From: Pedobacter frigiditerrae
Lineage (GTDB): Bacteria > Bacteroidota > Bacteroidia > Sphingobacteriales > Sphingobacteriaceae
Direction of reading: 5' to 3'
DNA length: 64,000 nt
NCBI RefSeq assembly: GCF_032678705.1
Contig: NZ_JAVTSS010000002.1
Span: 1,364,001 to 1,428,000 of the forward strand
In this document: piece after piece, positions 10,201 to 19,900 of the stretch
Layout of the letters: each line of letters begins with the position of its first letter
Numbering within the stretch: position 1 is the first letter of the stretch
Notes under the pieces: generated by a model
The model's input: the letters and a program-made list of their open reading frames with translations, nothing else
Told to the model about the DNA's origin: nothing
Database searches by the model: none
Program-made: the position numbers and the translations under genes

Positions 10201-10565
10201 TCTGGAACCATTTTAATAGTTTGATTGGTGGTCTCTCCAGATTTAACAATTACGTTATCTATTACTTGCAATTGATAAGATAGAAAAGAAATGTTTAGTG
10301 TATATGTTCCAGGCTGTACGCTAAATGAGAAACTCCCATCGGTACTACTTTGTAAGATTTGATTGGTTTGTACAATTTTAATGGTAGCGCCAGGAAAAGG
10401 TAGACCATTTTCGTCTATTACTTTCCCAGTAATTTTTCCAAGATCAGCAATGTTAATATTGCTTGTAGCATGAACTTGTTGGGTAATAAAGATGAATAAG
10501 ATTTGAGCGCAAAGAATTAATGCTATAAAAAACGCTTTGCGTAACTCTAGTAAATTTATTTTCAT
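7278..10565 (-). CDS. SusC/RagA-family TonB-dependent outer-membrane receptor
   Basis: This receptor is 1095 residues long. After the signal sequence comes a carboxypeptidase-regulatory-like beta domain (about 40-130, GKITGKVIDENGLPFPGATI). Next is the SusC signature SEVVVVGYGTQKKENLTGAV and a plug domain (about 140-260, NPNDVETVTMLKDAAASSIY). A ~22-strand barrel ends in the aromatic LGLSLTF. It imports a ligand delivered by SusD, using TonB-ExbBD energy. No anti-sigma/ECF pair lies next to it, and there is no N-terminal STN domain, so regulation is not of the classic trans-envelope type. A strong hairpin sits in its leader, about 80-115 bases before the start. Confidence 0.96.
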   Translation of the reverse strand: MKINLLELRKAFFIALILCAQILFIFITQQVHATSNINIADLGKITGKVIDENGLPFPGATIKIVQTNQILQSSTDGSFSFSVQPGTYTLNISFLSYQLQVIDNVIVKSGETTNQTIKMVPDQKSLSEVVVVGYGTQKKENLTGAVDQVTSKALENRPITNLTQGLQGALPNLNLKMMDGRPTQSPSYNIRGTTSIGQGGNALILIDGVEGDPSLLNPNDVETVTMLKDAAASSIYGARAVFGVILITTKKPIGGKTTVNYSTNYATKSPLQVPDFVTDGYTWARMFAEAFVNGDGAFPQNANKSQKFSQAYLNEFKRRAESGQPYNQVEIDPSTGEYVYYGSTDFYEQLYKENTGANEHNLSLTGSGEKISYLVSGRYQKQAGLFRYNSDDYSMKNFRARGAIQLLPWLKLDNNADFSVMNYHNPLSVGEGGGVWRNIADEAHPTSVMFNPDGSLSMSAAYGPGDYFYGKSGSDTKRQVFRNTTSLSSKFLKDKLSINGDFTFRITNNDVEQKRVQLPYSNKPGVISYLGTTTNDLLYDRRETQYIANNLYASYEDTFSDAHYFKIMAGYNYEESTYKRLAAQRNGIIFEDATDLNLALGQAITTGGGYEKWNVFGGFSRLNYAFKDRYLLEVNARYDGSSKFPSDQRFGFFPSVSAGWRIAGEPFWKVSPKFISDLKIRGSYGSLGNGNIGSYLFQENFSISQSSIILGGVKPQRTGQPGVLPDGLTWETSTTSNIGLDISMLANRLTITGDAYIRNTTDMFTVGLTAPAVFGATVPKGNYADLRTKGWELSLTWRDKINTKKPINYNIRLTVADNTSKITKYNNPDKLLSDYYVGQTIGEIWGYTTEGFFIDQADIDAHAKQSPQMRASPTNIWYPGDIKLQDLNKDGFINVGKNTVNDPGDRKIIGNAAPRYTYGVSIGADWNNFFFSTFFQGVAKQDWYPSTETEFFWGQYNRPYNNIPTFHLGNMWTPENTNAYFPRTMSRAASSNTNRTLGVAQTKYLQNVAYIRMKNIQVGYNLPAKWVSKFKASSARIYFSGENLFTYTPLYKITKTLDVENTVPADQGFNSGATNGDGYNYPLLKSYSLGLSLTF

Positions 10566-10642
10566 ATTTTTGAATACTTAGTGATTAATAATTTATGGTT
10601 GCTGGGTTCAGCAGTATGGGGCCTCAATCCATTTTACTGCCG

Positions 10643-10678
10643 AAGGAAACCGATTCTGCTTCAGAATCGAGTTTCCTT
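10643..10678 (-). promoter_or_regulatory. leader hairpin upstream of the susC-like gene
   Basis: AAGGAAACCGATTCTG and CAGAATCGAGTTTCCTT pair over 16 base pairs with one bulged A and a 3-base loop. It lies between a putative -7 box (10748-10755) and the susC start, so it would be in the 5' untranslated RNA. On the minus strand it is not followed by a run of U, so a simple terminator is unlikely in that direction. It may stabilise or regulate the message. Confidence 0.6.
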
Positions 10679-10891
10679 TATTAATATTAAATCATATTTT
10701 TTGTAGTAATGTTAGTTTTGTGAATGTTCACCCTTAATTGAACAGCGCAAAAGTATTGGCGCAATGTGAAGTGAATATTAAGTGGATAAGAAGTGTAAGG
10801 TTTAATTTTTAACTTTTGTTAATAATGCTTTAAGTTTTTTATTAAAGAATCTAATGCTTTTTGCGCATGCATTTTTAGATAGTTGCACTGC
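10679..10891. other. intergenic stretch between divergent genes, mostly featureless
   Basis: This is AT-rich non-coding sequence. Apart from the putative minus-strand -7 box at 10748-10755, no convincing gene or motif was seen. Confidence 0.5.
10748..10755 (-). promoter_or_regulatory. putative -7 box for the susC-like operon
   Basis: On the minus strand TACTTTTG fits TAnnTTTG. It is followed by GCGC and lies about 180 bases before the start codon. No good -33 element was found, so support is modest. Confidence 0.35.
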
Positions 10892-11010
10892 CTTTCTTTA
10901 AATAAACCTGATGGCAGTGAAAAGCCCGCAATCCCTAATCTTTATAGGGAGCGGCTTGTAACGTACAGCAGGACTATCCGCAAATTGATGCTTTAATTTT
11001 GCTTTTCTAA
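10892..11010 (+). repeat. dispersed structured repeat, copy B (AATAAACCTGAT family)
   Basis: This has the same ordered blocks as 4416-4520: TTTCTTTAAATAAACCTGAT, AGCCC, CTTTATAGGGAG, AGCAGGACT and GCTTTTCTAA. In this copy TCCCTAA and TTTATAGGGA form a clearer stem. Unlike copy A it lies between divergent promoters, so it is not simply a terminator. Confidence 0.6.
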
Positions 11011-11046
11011 TCCTTAAAAATCATATATACCCTGCGAAAATAATTG

Positions 11047-11054
11047 TAACTTTG
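11047..11054 (+). promoter_or_regulatory. putative -7 box for the malic enzyme gene
   Basis: TAACTTTG followed by C matches the Bacteroidota TAnnTTTG consensus and lies 20 bases before the ATG, a typical short leader for this phylum. Confidence 0.45.
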
Positions 11055-11074
11055 CCTGTTACAAATAGTATATT

Positions 11075-13393
11075 ATGAGTAAGACCAATAGAAAACAAGA
11101 CGCACTAGATTATCACTCGCAAGGGCGACCAGGGAAAATCCAAGTTGTACCTACCAAACCATATTCTTCACAAAGAGATTTAACGCTGGCCTATTCGCCA
11201 GGTGTGGCAGAGCCTTGTTTAAAAATTGCAGAAAATACAGAAGATGTATATAAATATACTGCCAAAGGTAATTTGGTGGCAGTTATTAGTAATGGTACAG
11301 CTGTTTTAGGACTTGGGGATATTGGTCCGGAAGCTGGTAAGCCAGTAATGGAAGGCAAGGGTTTGTTGTTTAAAATCTTTGCTGATATTGATGTTTTCGA
11401 TTTAGAATTAGATACTAAAAACGTTGATGATTTTGTAAAAATCGTTAAAGCTTTAGAGCCAACATTTGGCGGTGTAAACTTAGAAGATATTAAAGCACCA
11501 GAGTGTTTTGAAATTGAGCGTCGCTTAAAAGAGGAAATGAATATTCCTGTAATGCATGACGACCAGCATGGTACTGCAATTATTTCTGCAGCTGCTTTGT
11601 TAAACGCTTGCGATTTACAGAAGAAAAAAATAGACAAGGTTAAAATTGTTGTGAATGGTGCTGGTGCCGCTGCAATTTCTTGTTCTCGCTTATATGTTTC
11701 GCTTGGAGCTAAAATAGAGAATATTGTGATGTGCGATAGAACTGGTGTTATCCGTGCGGATAGAGCTGTTTTAGATGATATTAAAAAGGAGTTTGCTACT
11801 AGCAGAAACCTAAATACATTGGCAGAAGCGATGAAAGAATCTGATGTTTTTATTGGTCTTTCATCTGCTGACTGTGTTACTGTTGAAATGTTAAAATCGA
11901 TGGCTAAAAACCCAATCGTTTTTGCAATGTCTAATCCTAACCCAGAGATAGCTTATGATTTGGCGATTAATGCCCGTAAGGATATTATCATGGCAACTGG
12001 TCGTTCAGATTATCCGAACCAAGTTAACAACGTGTTAGGTTTCCCGTATATTTTTAGAGGAGCTTTAGATGTTAGAGCCACCAGCATTAATGAGGAGATG
12101 AAAATTGCAGCCGTTCGTGCCATTGCAGAATTAGCTAAAAAAACTGTTCCTGAAGCAGTAAATATGGCTTACAACGAACGTAATATCAAGTTTGGTAAGG
12201 AATATATCATTCCGAAACCAATGGATTTCCGTTTAATGACCAATGTTTCGATGGCTGTTGCTAAAGCTGCAATAGAATCTGGTGTTGCCCGTAAAAACAT
12301 AACCGATTGGGATGCGTATGCTGAAGAATTGAAACGCCGTTTAGGTATGGATGATGCCATTATGCGTGCCTTGACCAACAAAGCTAAATCGGCACCAAAA
12401 CGTGTGGTTTTTGCAGAGGCTGATAATTATAAAATTTTAAAAGCGGCACAAATTGTTAAGGATGATAATATTGCAATTCCTATCCTTTTAGGAAACAAAG
12501 AAGTTATTCAGCAATTGATTGAAGAAAACGCTTTGGATTTAGAAGGCGTTCAAATCATTGAGCCAGCTTTAGAGCCGGCAAGAAGTAAAAAGTATGCTGA
12601 GTTTTTGTATAACAAACGCCAACGTAAAGGTGTAAGTTTATATGAAGCAACGAAGTTTATGCGTGACAGGAATTATTTTGGCGCTGCAATGGTTGAGTTT
12701 GGCGAGGCAGATGCGATGATTTCTGGTTTAACGAAAAACTATGTTTCTACCATTAAACCTGCCTTACAAATAATTGGAACCGAAGAAGGCGTAAATCGTG
12801 TTGCAGGAATGTACATGATGATGACCCAAAAAGGGCCTGTGTTTTTTGGAGATACAACGGTTAATGTTGATCCAACTGCAGAAGAACTGGTAGACTTAAC
12901 TTTATTGTTAGATAAATCGGTTAGGAAGTTTAATATTCAACCTCGTATTGCAATGTTATCTTATTCTAATTTCGGTTCAAATGAAGGTGTAATCCCTGAT
13001 AAAGTACGTAAGGCTGTTAAGGTTTTACACGACAAACATCCAAACGTTGTGGTGGATGGCGATATGCAAGGTAACTTCGCCATAAATAACTCTTTGCTGA
13101 GAGAAAATTTTCCGTTCAGTCGTTTGGCAGATGCACCTGCAAATACATTAGTTTTTCCTAACTTGGAGTCAGGCAACATAGCTTACAAGCTTTTACAGGA
13201 ATTAGGCGGAGCTGAAGCGGTTGGGCCAATTTTATTGGGCTTAAAAAAGCCTGTTCATATTGTTCAGTTAGGAAGTTCTGTTAGAGAAATAGTAAATATG
13301 GTTACTATTGCAGTATTAGATGTGCAAGGAAAAGAAGAAGTGGCAAATGCTGGCAAAAAAAGAGGTTTATTAAACAAGATAGTTAAGAAATAA
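11075..13393 (+). CDS. maeB: NADP-dependent malic enzyme fused to phosphotransacetylase domain
   Basis: This 772-residue protein decarboxylates malate to pyruvate and produces NADPH. The malic-enzyme N domain (about 15-160) has LAYSPGVAEPCL and HDDQHGTAI. The NAD(P)-binding domain (about 165-410) has VVNGAGAAAISC and FAMSNPNPEI. The C-terminal half (about 430-765) is a phosphate acetyl/butyryltransferase-like domain (KRVVFAEADNYKIL, VDGDMQGNFA, VFPNLESGNI). In MaeB-type enzymes that domain mediates acetyl-CoA regulation and is not thought to be catalytic. Length and fusion are normal for this class. The gene has its own -7 box and runs into ruvA with a 6-base gap, so the two are probably co-transcribed. 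Confidence 0.95.
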   Translation: MSKTNRKQDALDYHSQGRPGKIQVVPTKPYSSQRDLTLAYSPGVAEPCLKIAENTEDVYKYTAKGNLVAVISNGTAVLGLGDIGPEAGKPVMEGKGLLFKIFADIDVFDLELDTKNVDDFVKIVKALEPTFGGVNLEDIKAPECFEIERRLKEEMNIPVMHDDQHGTAIISAAALLNACDLQKKKIDKVKIVVNGAGAAAISCSRLYVSLGAKIENIVMCDRTGVIRADRAVLDDIKKEFATSRNLNTLAEAMKESDVFIGLSSADCVTVEMLKSMAKNPIVFAMSNPNPEIAYDLAINARKDIIMATGRSDYPNQVNNVLGFPYIFRGALDVRATSINEEMKIAAVRAIAELAKKTVPEAVNMAYNERNIKFGKEYIIPKPMDFRLMTNVSMAVAKAAIESGVARKNITDWDAYAEELKRRLGMDDAIMRALTNKAKSAPKRVVFAEADNYKILKAAQIVKDDNIAIPILLGNKEVIQQLIEENALDLEGVQIIEPALEPARSKKYAEFLYNKRQRKGVSLYEATKFMRDRNYFGAAMVEFGEADAMISGLTKNYVSTIKPALQIIGTEEGVNRVAGMYMMMTQKGPVFFGDTTVNVDPTAEELVDLTLLLDKSVRKFNIQPRIAMLSYSNFGSNEGVIPDKVRKAVKVLHDKHPNVVVDGDMQGNFAINNSLLRENFPFSRLADAPANTLVFPNLESGNIAYKLLQELGGAEAVGPILLGLKKPVHIVQLGSSVREIVNMVTIAVLDVQGKEEVANAGKKRGLLNKIVKK

Positions 13394-13399
13394 AATTTT

Positions 13400-13984
13400 A
13401 TGTACGCGTATATTGATGGGAAATTAACATTTAAATGCCCAACTTATGTTGTGGTAGAAGCTGGAGGTGTTGGTTATCACATCAATATATCGCTTAATAC
13501 TTATTCTGCAATTGGCAATGCAGAGCGATGTAAAATTTATACTTGGTTGCAAGTAAAAGAAGATTCGCATACCTTATATGGTTTTGCAGAGGAGGGAGAA
13601 AGACGATTGTTTCTACACCTCATATCTGTTTCTGGTATAGGCGCAGCAACTTGCAGAATGATGTTATCGTCAATTACACCAACAGAAATACAAACGGCAA
13701 TTATAAATGCCGATGTGGCATTAATACAGCGAATTAAGGGAATTGGGGCAAAATCTGCTCAACGAATTGTACTAGAGCTACAGGACAAATTGAAGAAGGA
13801 GGGCTCAGATTCATTAATTTCTATGCCACTACATAATACAACAAAGGATGAAGCGTTATCTGCTTTAATTATGCTTGGCTTTGGCAAACAAGTTGCAGAA
13901 AAAGCCATAGACAATGCTGTTAAAAAAAGCGATCAGGATTTAACAGTAGAACAAATGATCAAAACAGCTTTGAGAAATTTATAA
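13400..13984 (+). CDS. ruvA: Holliday junction branch-migration protein RuvA
   Basis: RuvA (194 residues) binds four-way junctions and loads the RuvB motor. It has an N-terminal OB fold (MYAYIDGKLTFKCPTYVVVE; GVGYHINISLNTY). Two helix-hairpin-helix motifs follow: VSGIGAATCRMMLSSI (near 75-90) and IKGIGAKSAQRIVLEL (near 110-125). The C-terminal domain III (DEALSALIMLGFGKQVAEKAI) contacts RuvB. Length and domain order are standard. It sits between maeB and sprA, an order I recall seeing in related genomes but could not check. Confidence 0.97.
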   Translation: MYAYIDGKLTFKCPTYVVVEAGGVGYHINISLNTYSAIGNAERCKIYTWLQVKEDSHTLYGFAEEGERRLFLHLISVSGIGAATCRMMLSSITPTEIQTAIINADVALIQRIKGIGAKSAQRIVLELQDKLKKEGSDSLISMPLHNTTKDEALSALIMLGFGKQVAEKAIDNAVKKSDQDLTVEQMIKTALRNL

Positions 13985-13999
13985 TTAATTTAACTGCGA

Positions 14000-16900
14000 T
14001 TGAGAAACAAACTTACTCTCCTTGTATTCTTACTTTTCTCTTTTGCTGGAACTAACGCCTTTTCTCAGGTTACACCGGCAAGAACAGGAACAGATTCGCT
14101 TAAAAACTCCTTTAATCCTAAAGAAAAAAGTAATCTCGGTTTACGAAATTTCGCTAATCCATTTTTAACCCTCCCATCAAATATTACAAGGGAAGTTACT
14201 TATGATGCGCTAAACAAACGATACATCATTGTAGAAAAAGTAGGAGATAAACTTTACTCTGTTCCGCAATATTTAACGATTGACCAATATTTAAGGTTGG
14301 TAAATAGCGAAATGAAACGCCAGAATTGGCGTGACTTATCTAATGCTGAAGTTGCCGAGGTAAGAAAGACGGGTATCATACCACCTGTAAAAATTAATAG
14401 TCGAGTTTTTGAAAAGATTTTTGGAGGAACAACAATTGATATTCAGCCAAGAGGCGATGCAGAACTTACTTTTTTAGGCCGTATTAATAAAAATGAGAAT
14501 CCGTTGTTTAACGAAAGGCAGCGGGTGCAAAGTAATTTCGATTTTAATCAGCGTATACAAATGGATGTTATTGGTAACATCGGTACGAAGATGAAAATCA
14601 AGATGAACTACAATACCGAAGCTCAATTTGATTTTGAAAACCAGATTAAGCTAGATTATACAGGCGGTAAAGATGACATCATTAAAAAGATTGAGGCTGG
14701 TAATGTTAGTTTGCCTTTAAATAGCTCGCTCATAAGTGGTACTCAATCTTTATTTGGGGTTAAAACACAATTACAATTTGGTAAACTAGATGTGTCTGCG
14801 GTATTTTCTCAGCAAAAATCTCAGTCAAAAGAATTGCAAATAAATAATGGAGCACAACAGAATGAGTTTAGAATTACTGGAAGTGATTACGAAGCTAACA
14901 AGCACTATTTTTTAGCAAAATATTTTAGGGATAATTACAATAGGGCATTAGCCAATCCGCCAACAATTTTATCAGGTATTTTAGTAACGAAAATTGAAGT
15001 TTGGATTACCAACAAAACTGGAAATACGCAAGATTCTAGAGATGTTTTAGGTTTTTTAGATTTGGGTGAAAATGCACCGTATAATACTGCACAGGTTACT
15101 GGGGGTGCATCAGTTTTACCTTCTGCTTTTACAAATCCAAATTTTCCAACACAGTCAAATAATCTATTGGCAAATCTTCCTGCAGATGCTAGGAATACCA
15201 ATAGCAATAGTGTAATTTCTTATTTTGCTGCAAATGGAGCAACGGATAATTTTGCCAAGCTAACTTATGCAAGGAAATTGAATGAAAGAGAATATAACTT
15301 TCAACCTCAATTAGGTTATATCTCCTTAAACAATCCGCTTAATGCCGATGAGGTATTGGCTGTTTCTTACCGTTATACCTACAATGGAGTAGAATATCAA
15401 GTAGGAGAGTTTTCTACTGATGTTGCATTTGATCAGGCAACGCCGAAAGTTTTGTATACCAAATTGTTAAAAAATGAAACCATCAAAACCAATTTGCCTA
15501 CTTGGGATTTGATGATGAAAAATATTTACGCCATTGGCGGATACCAAATTAGTCCTCAAAACTTTAAACTAGACATTTTTAGAATTGATGATAAAACAGG
15601 CATCGAAATGCCTTTGATTAGGGAAGGCTCTAGAACATCATTAAAACAATACATTTCCTTAACTAACCTTGATCAGCTAAATCAACAAAAGGAAAAGAAG
15701 CCTGATGGAATTTTTGATTTTGAAGCTGAAAACAAACCATTTACACTTAGCCAATTAGCACAACAAAATACTTCTCAAAGTAATTTCCCTGGCTCTTCGG
15801 GTTCTGGTGTTGGTCCTTTAATTAACAATACCAATAATGGGTATGTAACTATTGATCCCCTAAATGGTCGTATTATTTTTCCATTGTTAGAGCCGTTTGG
15901 TACTGATCTAGCGGCTAAATTTAGCTTGCCAGGCGAACAGGTTCTGGCTGATAAATATACTTTTCCGCAGTTGTATGATTCTACGAAGGTTGTAGCACAG
16001 CAATTATTTAGTAATAAGGATTTATACATCATCAAAGGTAATTATCAATCAGAAATTTCATCAGAATTTTCATTAAACTCAATTAATGTTACTGAAGGTT
16101 CTGTTAAGGTTTTTGCAGGTACAATTCCATTAATTGAAGGTTCAGATTATACTGTAGATTATCAAGGTGGTAGAGTTAGAATTATTAATACTGCTGTTTT
16201 GATCTCGGGTCAACCGATTAGAATTACCACAGAAAACAATGAACTTTTTGGCTTACAGCAGAAATCCCTATTTGGAACAAGGTTCGACTATCACGTAAAC
16301 AATAAGTTAACGTTTGGTGGAACGTTAATGCACCTTAGTGAAAAACCACTTACCCAAAAAGTTAATTACAGAGAAGAACCTATCTCGAACACGATATGGG
16401 GTTTGGATATGAACTATAGTTCTCCTTCTAGGCTATTAACTAAACTGGTTGATAAAATTCCTTTCATTTCTACTAAGGCGCCATCGAGTATTTCATTTTC
16501 TGGTGAGTATGCACAACTAATTCCTGGACATCCAAGCGCTATTAATTCTGGTGGTGAAAAAGGTGGTGCAAGTTACCTTGATGATTTTGAAGCTTCTCGT
16601 TCCATTATTGACCTTAAAAGTTCTGTGCCTTGGCAAATTTCATCTACACCACAATTTTTCTCAGAATCGCAGTTGGTAGATAATTTGGCTTATGGGTACA
16701 ATAGGGCAAAATTAGCTTTCTATAACATAGACCCAACATTTTACACTACTGGTTCATCAGATTTGCCAGCTAGTTTAAAAAATAACAGAACAGAGTTATC
16801 TAATCATTATGTGAGAGAGATAATTGAACAAGAAGTTTTTCCATTTAAGGAAACAAGTACAGGGCAATCGATCAGGCTCCCAACATTAGATTTAGCTTAT

Positions 16901-19900
16901 TATCCAATGTTGCGTGGACCATATAATTATACACCTACTGGCTTTGCAGCCAATGGGTTTTTAAGCAATCCAAAAGCCAGATGGGGTGGTATTTCTAGGC
17001 GAATAGATGTAAATGATTTCGAAGCAAATAATATCGAATATATAGAGCTTTGGGTAATGGATCCGTTTATGTATAAGCCTGCATCACAAGGTGGAGATTT
17101 ATACTTTAACATTGGAAACATTTCTGAAGATTTATTAAAGGATGGAAGAAAAGCGTTAGAAAATGGCTTACCTGCCAATGAGGATGCAACTAAATACGAT
17201 GAGACAAATTGGGGGCGTGTATCAAAACTGCAACCTGTTGTACAAGCTTTCGATAATGAACCAGCGGCTAGGAAAGCACAAGATGTTGGTTTAGATGGCT
17301 TATCAAACGCAAATGAAAAAGTAAAATTTGCTGCACAAATCGCACAAATTAAAGCGCAATTAAATCCTGACGCTGCTTCGGCATTGGATAATGATCCATC
17401 ATCAGATGATTATGGCTATTTCAGAGGAAGCAATTTAGATAATATTAACGCTGGTGTTTTAAGGAGATATCAAAACTATAACGGACCAGAAGGTAACTCA
17501 AAAACATCGCAGCAATCTCGTGATGAGTTAGGAATTGAAAACTCTGCCTCTACTTCTTTGCCAGATGGTGAAGACATTAACAGAGATAATAACATGACCC
17601 AGTCTGATGAATATTTTCAGTACAAAATTTCTATGCGCCCTGGAGATTTAGAAGTGGGCCAGAATTTTGTAACAGATAAGGTTGTTTCTCAAGTAAAATT
17701 GGCTAATGGCCAAACACAAAATGCAACTTGGTATCAAATTCGTATTCCCTTAGCTCAATATCAACAAAAGGTAGGCGGCATTCAAGACTTTAAATCTATC
17801 AGGTTCATCAGAATGTTCATGACCAACTTTGCTGATACAGCTATCTTAAGATTTGCAAAAGTGCAATTGGTTAGAGGAGAATGGCGCCAATATAATGCAA
17901 AAAATCAGGCTATAAACGTAATTGCAGATCCATCACTTTTACCAGCTCCACCAGATGGTTCTACTATTGAAGTGGCGACTGTAAACATAGAAGAAAATGG
18001 AAAACGTTCACCAATACCGTATGTTATTCCTCCTGGAATAGAGCGTGAGCGAGATTTTAGTAACTATCGTGGTGATACCCGCCAAAATGAACAATCGCTA
18101 GCAGTTATTATTAAAGACTTAAAAGATGGTTATGGTAGAGCAGCTTTTAAAACCGCTATCAATGATTTTAGATCTTACAAACGATTAGAAATGTACATCC
18201 ACTTAGAAACTGTAGGTGAGGTTTCTATTGCAGATAATGATTTAAGTGCGTTTTTACGTATTGGAACAGATAATCAGGATAACTACTACGAATATAATCA
18301 GCCTTTAAAAGTAACTCAGCCTGGCACGAGCGATCCTTATGCCATTTGGCCAGATCAGAACAAAATGGATATCCAATTGGAGTTATTTCAAAAGGCAAAA
18401 ACCGCTAGAAATAATGCCCGAACTACAGGTGGTTTGCCTTGGCCAATTAACGTTCCTTTTACTTATAGCGATGGAAGAAATACCATTATTGTAAAAGGGC
18501 AGCCAGATATGAGTAAGGTTAGGGTTTACATGTTGGGCTTAAAAAATCCTTTACGTAACCTTGCTTCACCAGCTGGCGATGATGGCTTGCCAAAGTCTGC
18601 ACAAGTGTGGTTTAATGAACTTCGTTTAACAGAATTTGATGAACGTGGCGGATGGGCAGCAACGGCAAGGATGAATGCGAAGTTAGCGGACTTTGCCGAT
18701 TTAAATATTTCTGGAAGTAAATCGACCATAGGTTTTGGTTCCTTAGAGAAAAAGGTAAGTGAGCGAAACCGAACAGACAATGAATTTTTCGATGTTTCAT
18801 CAAGTATTGAATTAGGTAAGTTCTTGCCTCAAAAAACTGGAATTAAAATACCAATGTACATTAGTTACTCTAAACAAATTTTAACACCTCAGTTCGATCC
18901 TCGCACACCAGATATTGAATTAAAAAATGCTTTAAATGCTTCCAGCAGGGCTCAAAAAGATTCTATTTTAAATTTTGCTCAAGATTATACCACCAGAAGT
19001 AGCATAAACTTTACCAATGTTCGCAAAGAAAGAGCCGCAAACGATACAAAAAATCACCTTTGGGATATAGAAAACTTTAATGTTACTTATGCGCAAACCA
19101 AATTTGCACATCGCGATTTTATAAATGAAACAAGTATACAACACACTTACAAAGCATCATTAGGTTATAATTATGCTGGTTCTCCAAGAAGCTATCAACC
19201 ATTTGAAAAGATAATAAAATCGAATACGCTGAAATTATTAAAGGATTTCAATTTTACATTGATGCCAAAATCTATCAACTTTAGGGTTGATGTAGATCGT
19301 TTTTACGCTGAAAATACCTTAAGAAATAACGATCCAAATAACTATATTCCTATCAATACTACCTTTAATAAGAACTTTTTAGTTTCGAGGATATACGGAA
19401 TTGCATGGGATTTAACCAATTCATTAAGCCTTGATTTTGATGCAACCAATTATTCAATTATTGATGAACCAGAAGGAAGAATTAATGGATTAAAAAGAGA
19501 TACGCTTTGGCAAAATCTTAAAACATTAGGTCGCACAACAGATTATAGCCACAATTTAAACATTAGATATACCTTGCCAATTAACAAAATACCTGGATTA
19601 GATTGGGTTACTGTTGCAACAACTTATGGCACGAACTTTAATTGGCAAACAGAACCATTGTCGACTTTAAGAGATCCGAATATCAATTTAGGTAACACCA
19701 TACAAAACTCTAGAACGATTCAAGTAAACCCAACATTAAATTTAGTTAGCCTTTATAATAAATTTGGTTTCATTAAGCGAAGTGCAAACAGTGCAGATAC
19801 GGTTAAGAAATTTAGTGATGTTTTGATTGGCTTATTAACTAGTGTGAGAAATGTTAATGTGGCCTTTACGCAAACAAAGGGAACTTTTATGCCAGGTTAT

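Noticed and set aside
10616..10640. GGGGCCTCAATCC as part of a tRNA gene
   Set aside because: No acceptor, anticodon and T-arm arrangement could be built around it. No tRNA was found in the window.
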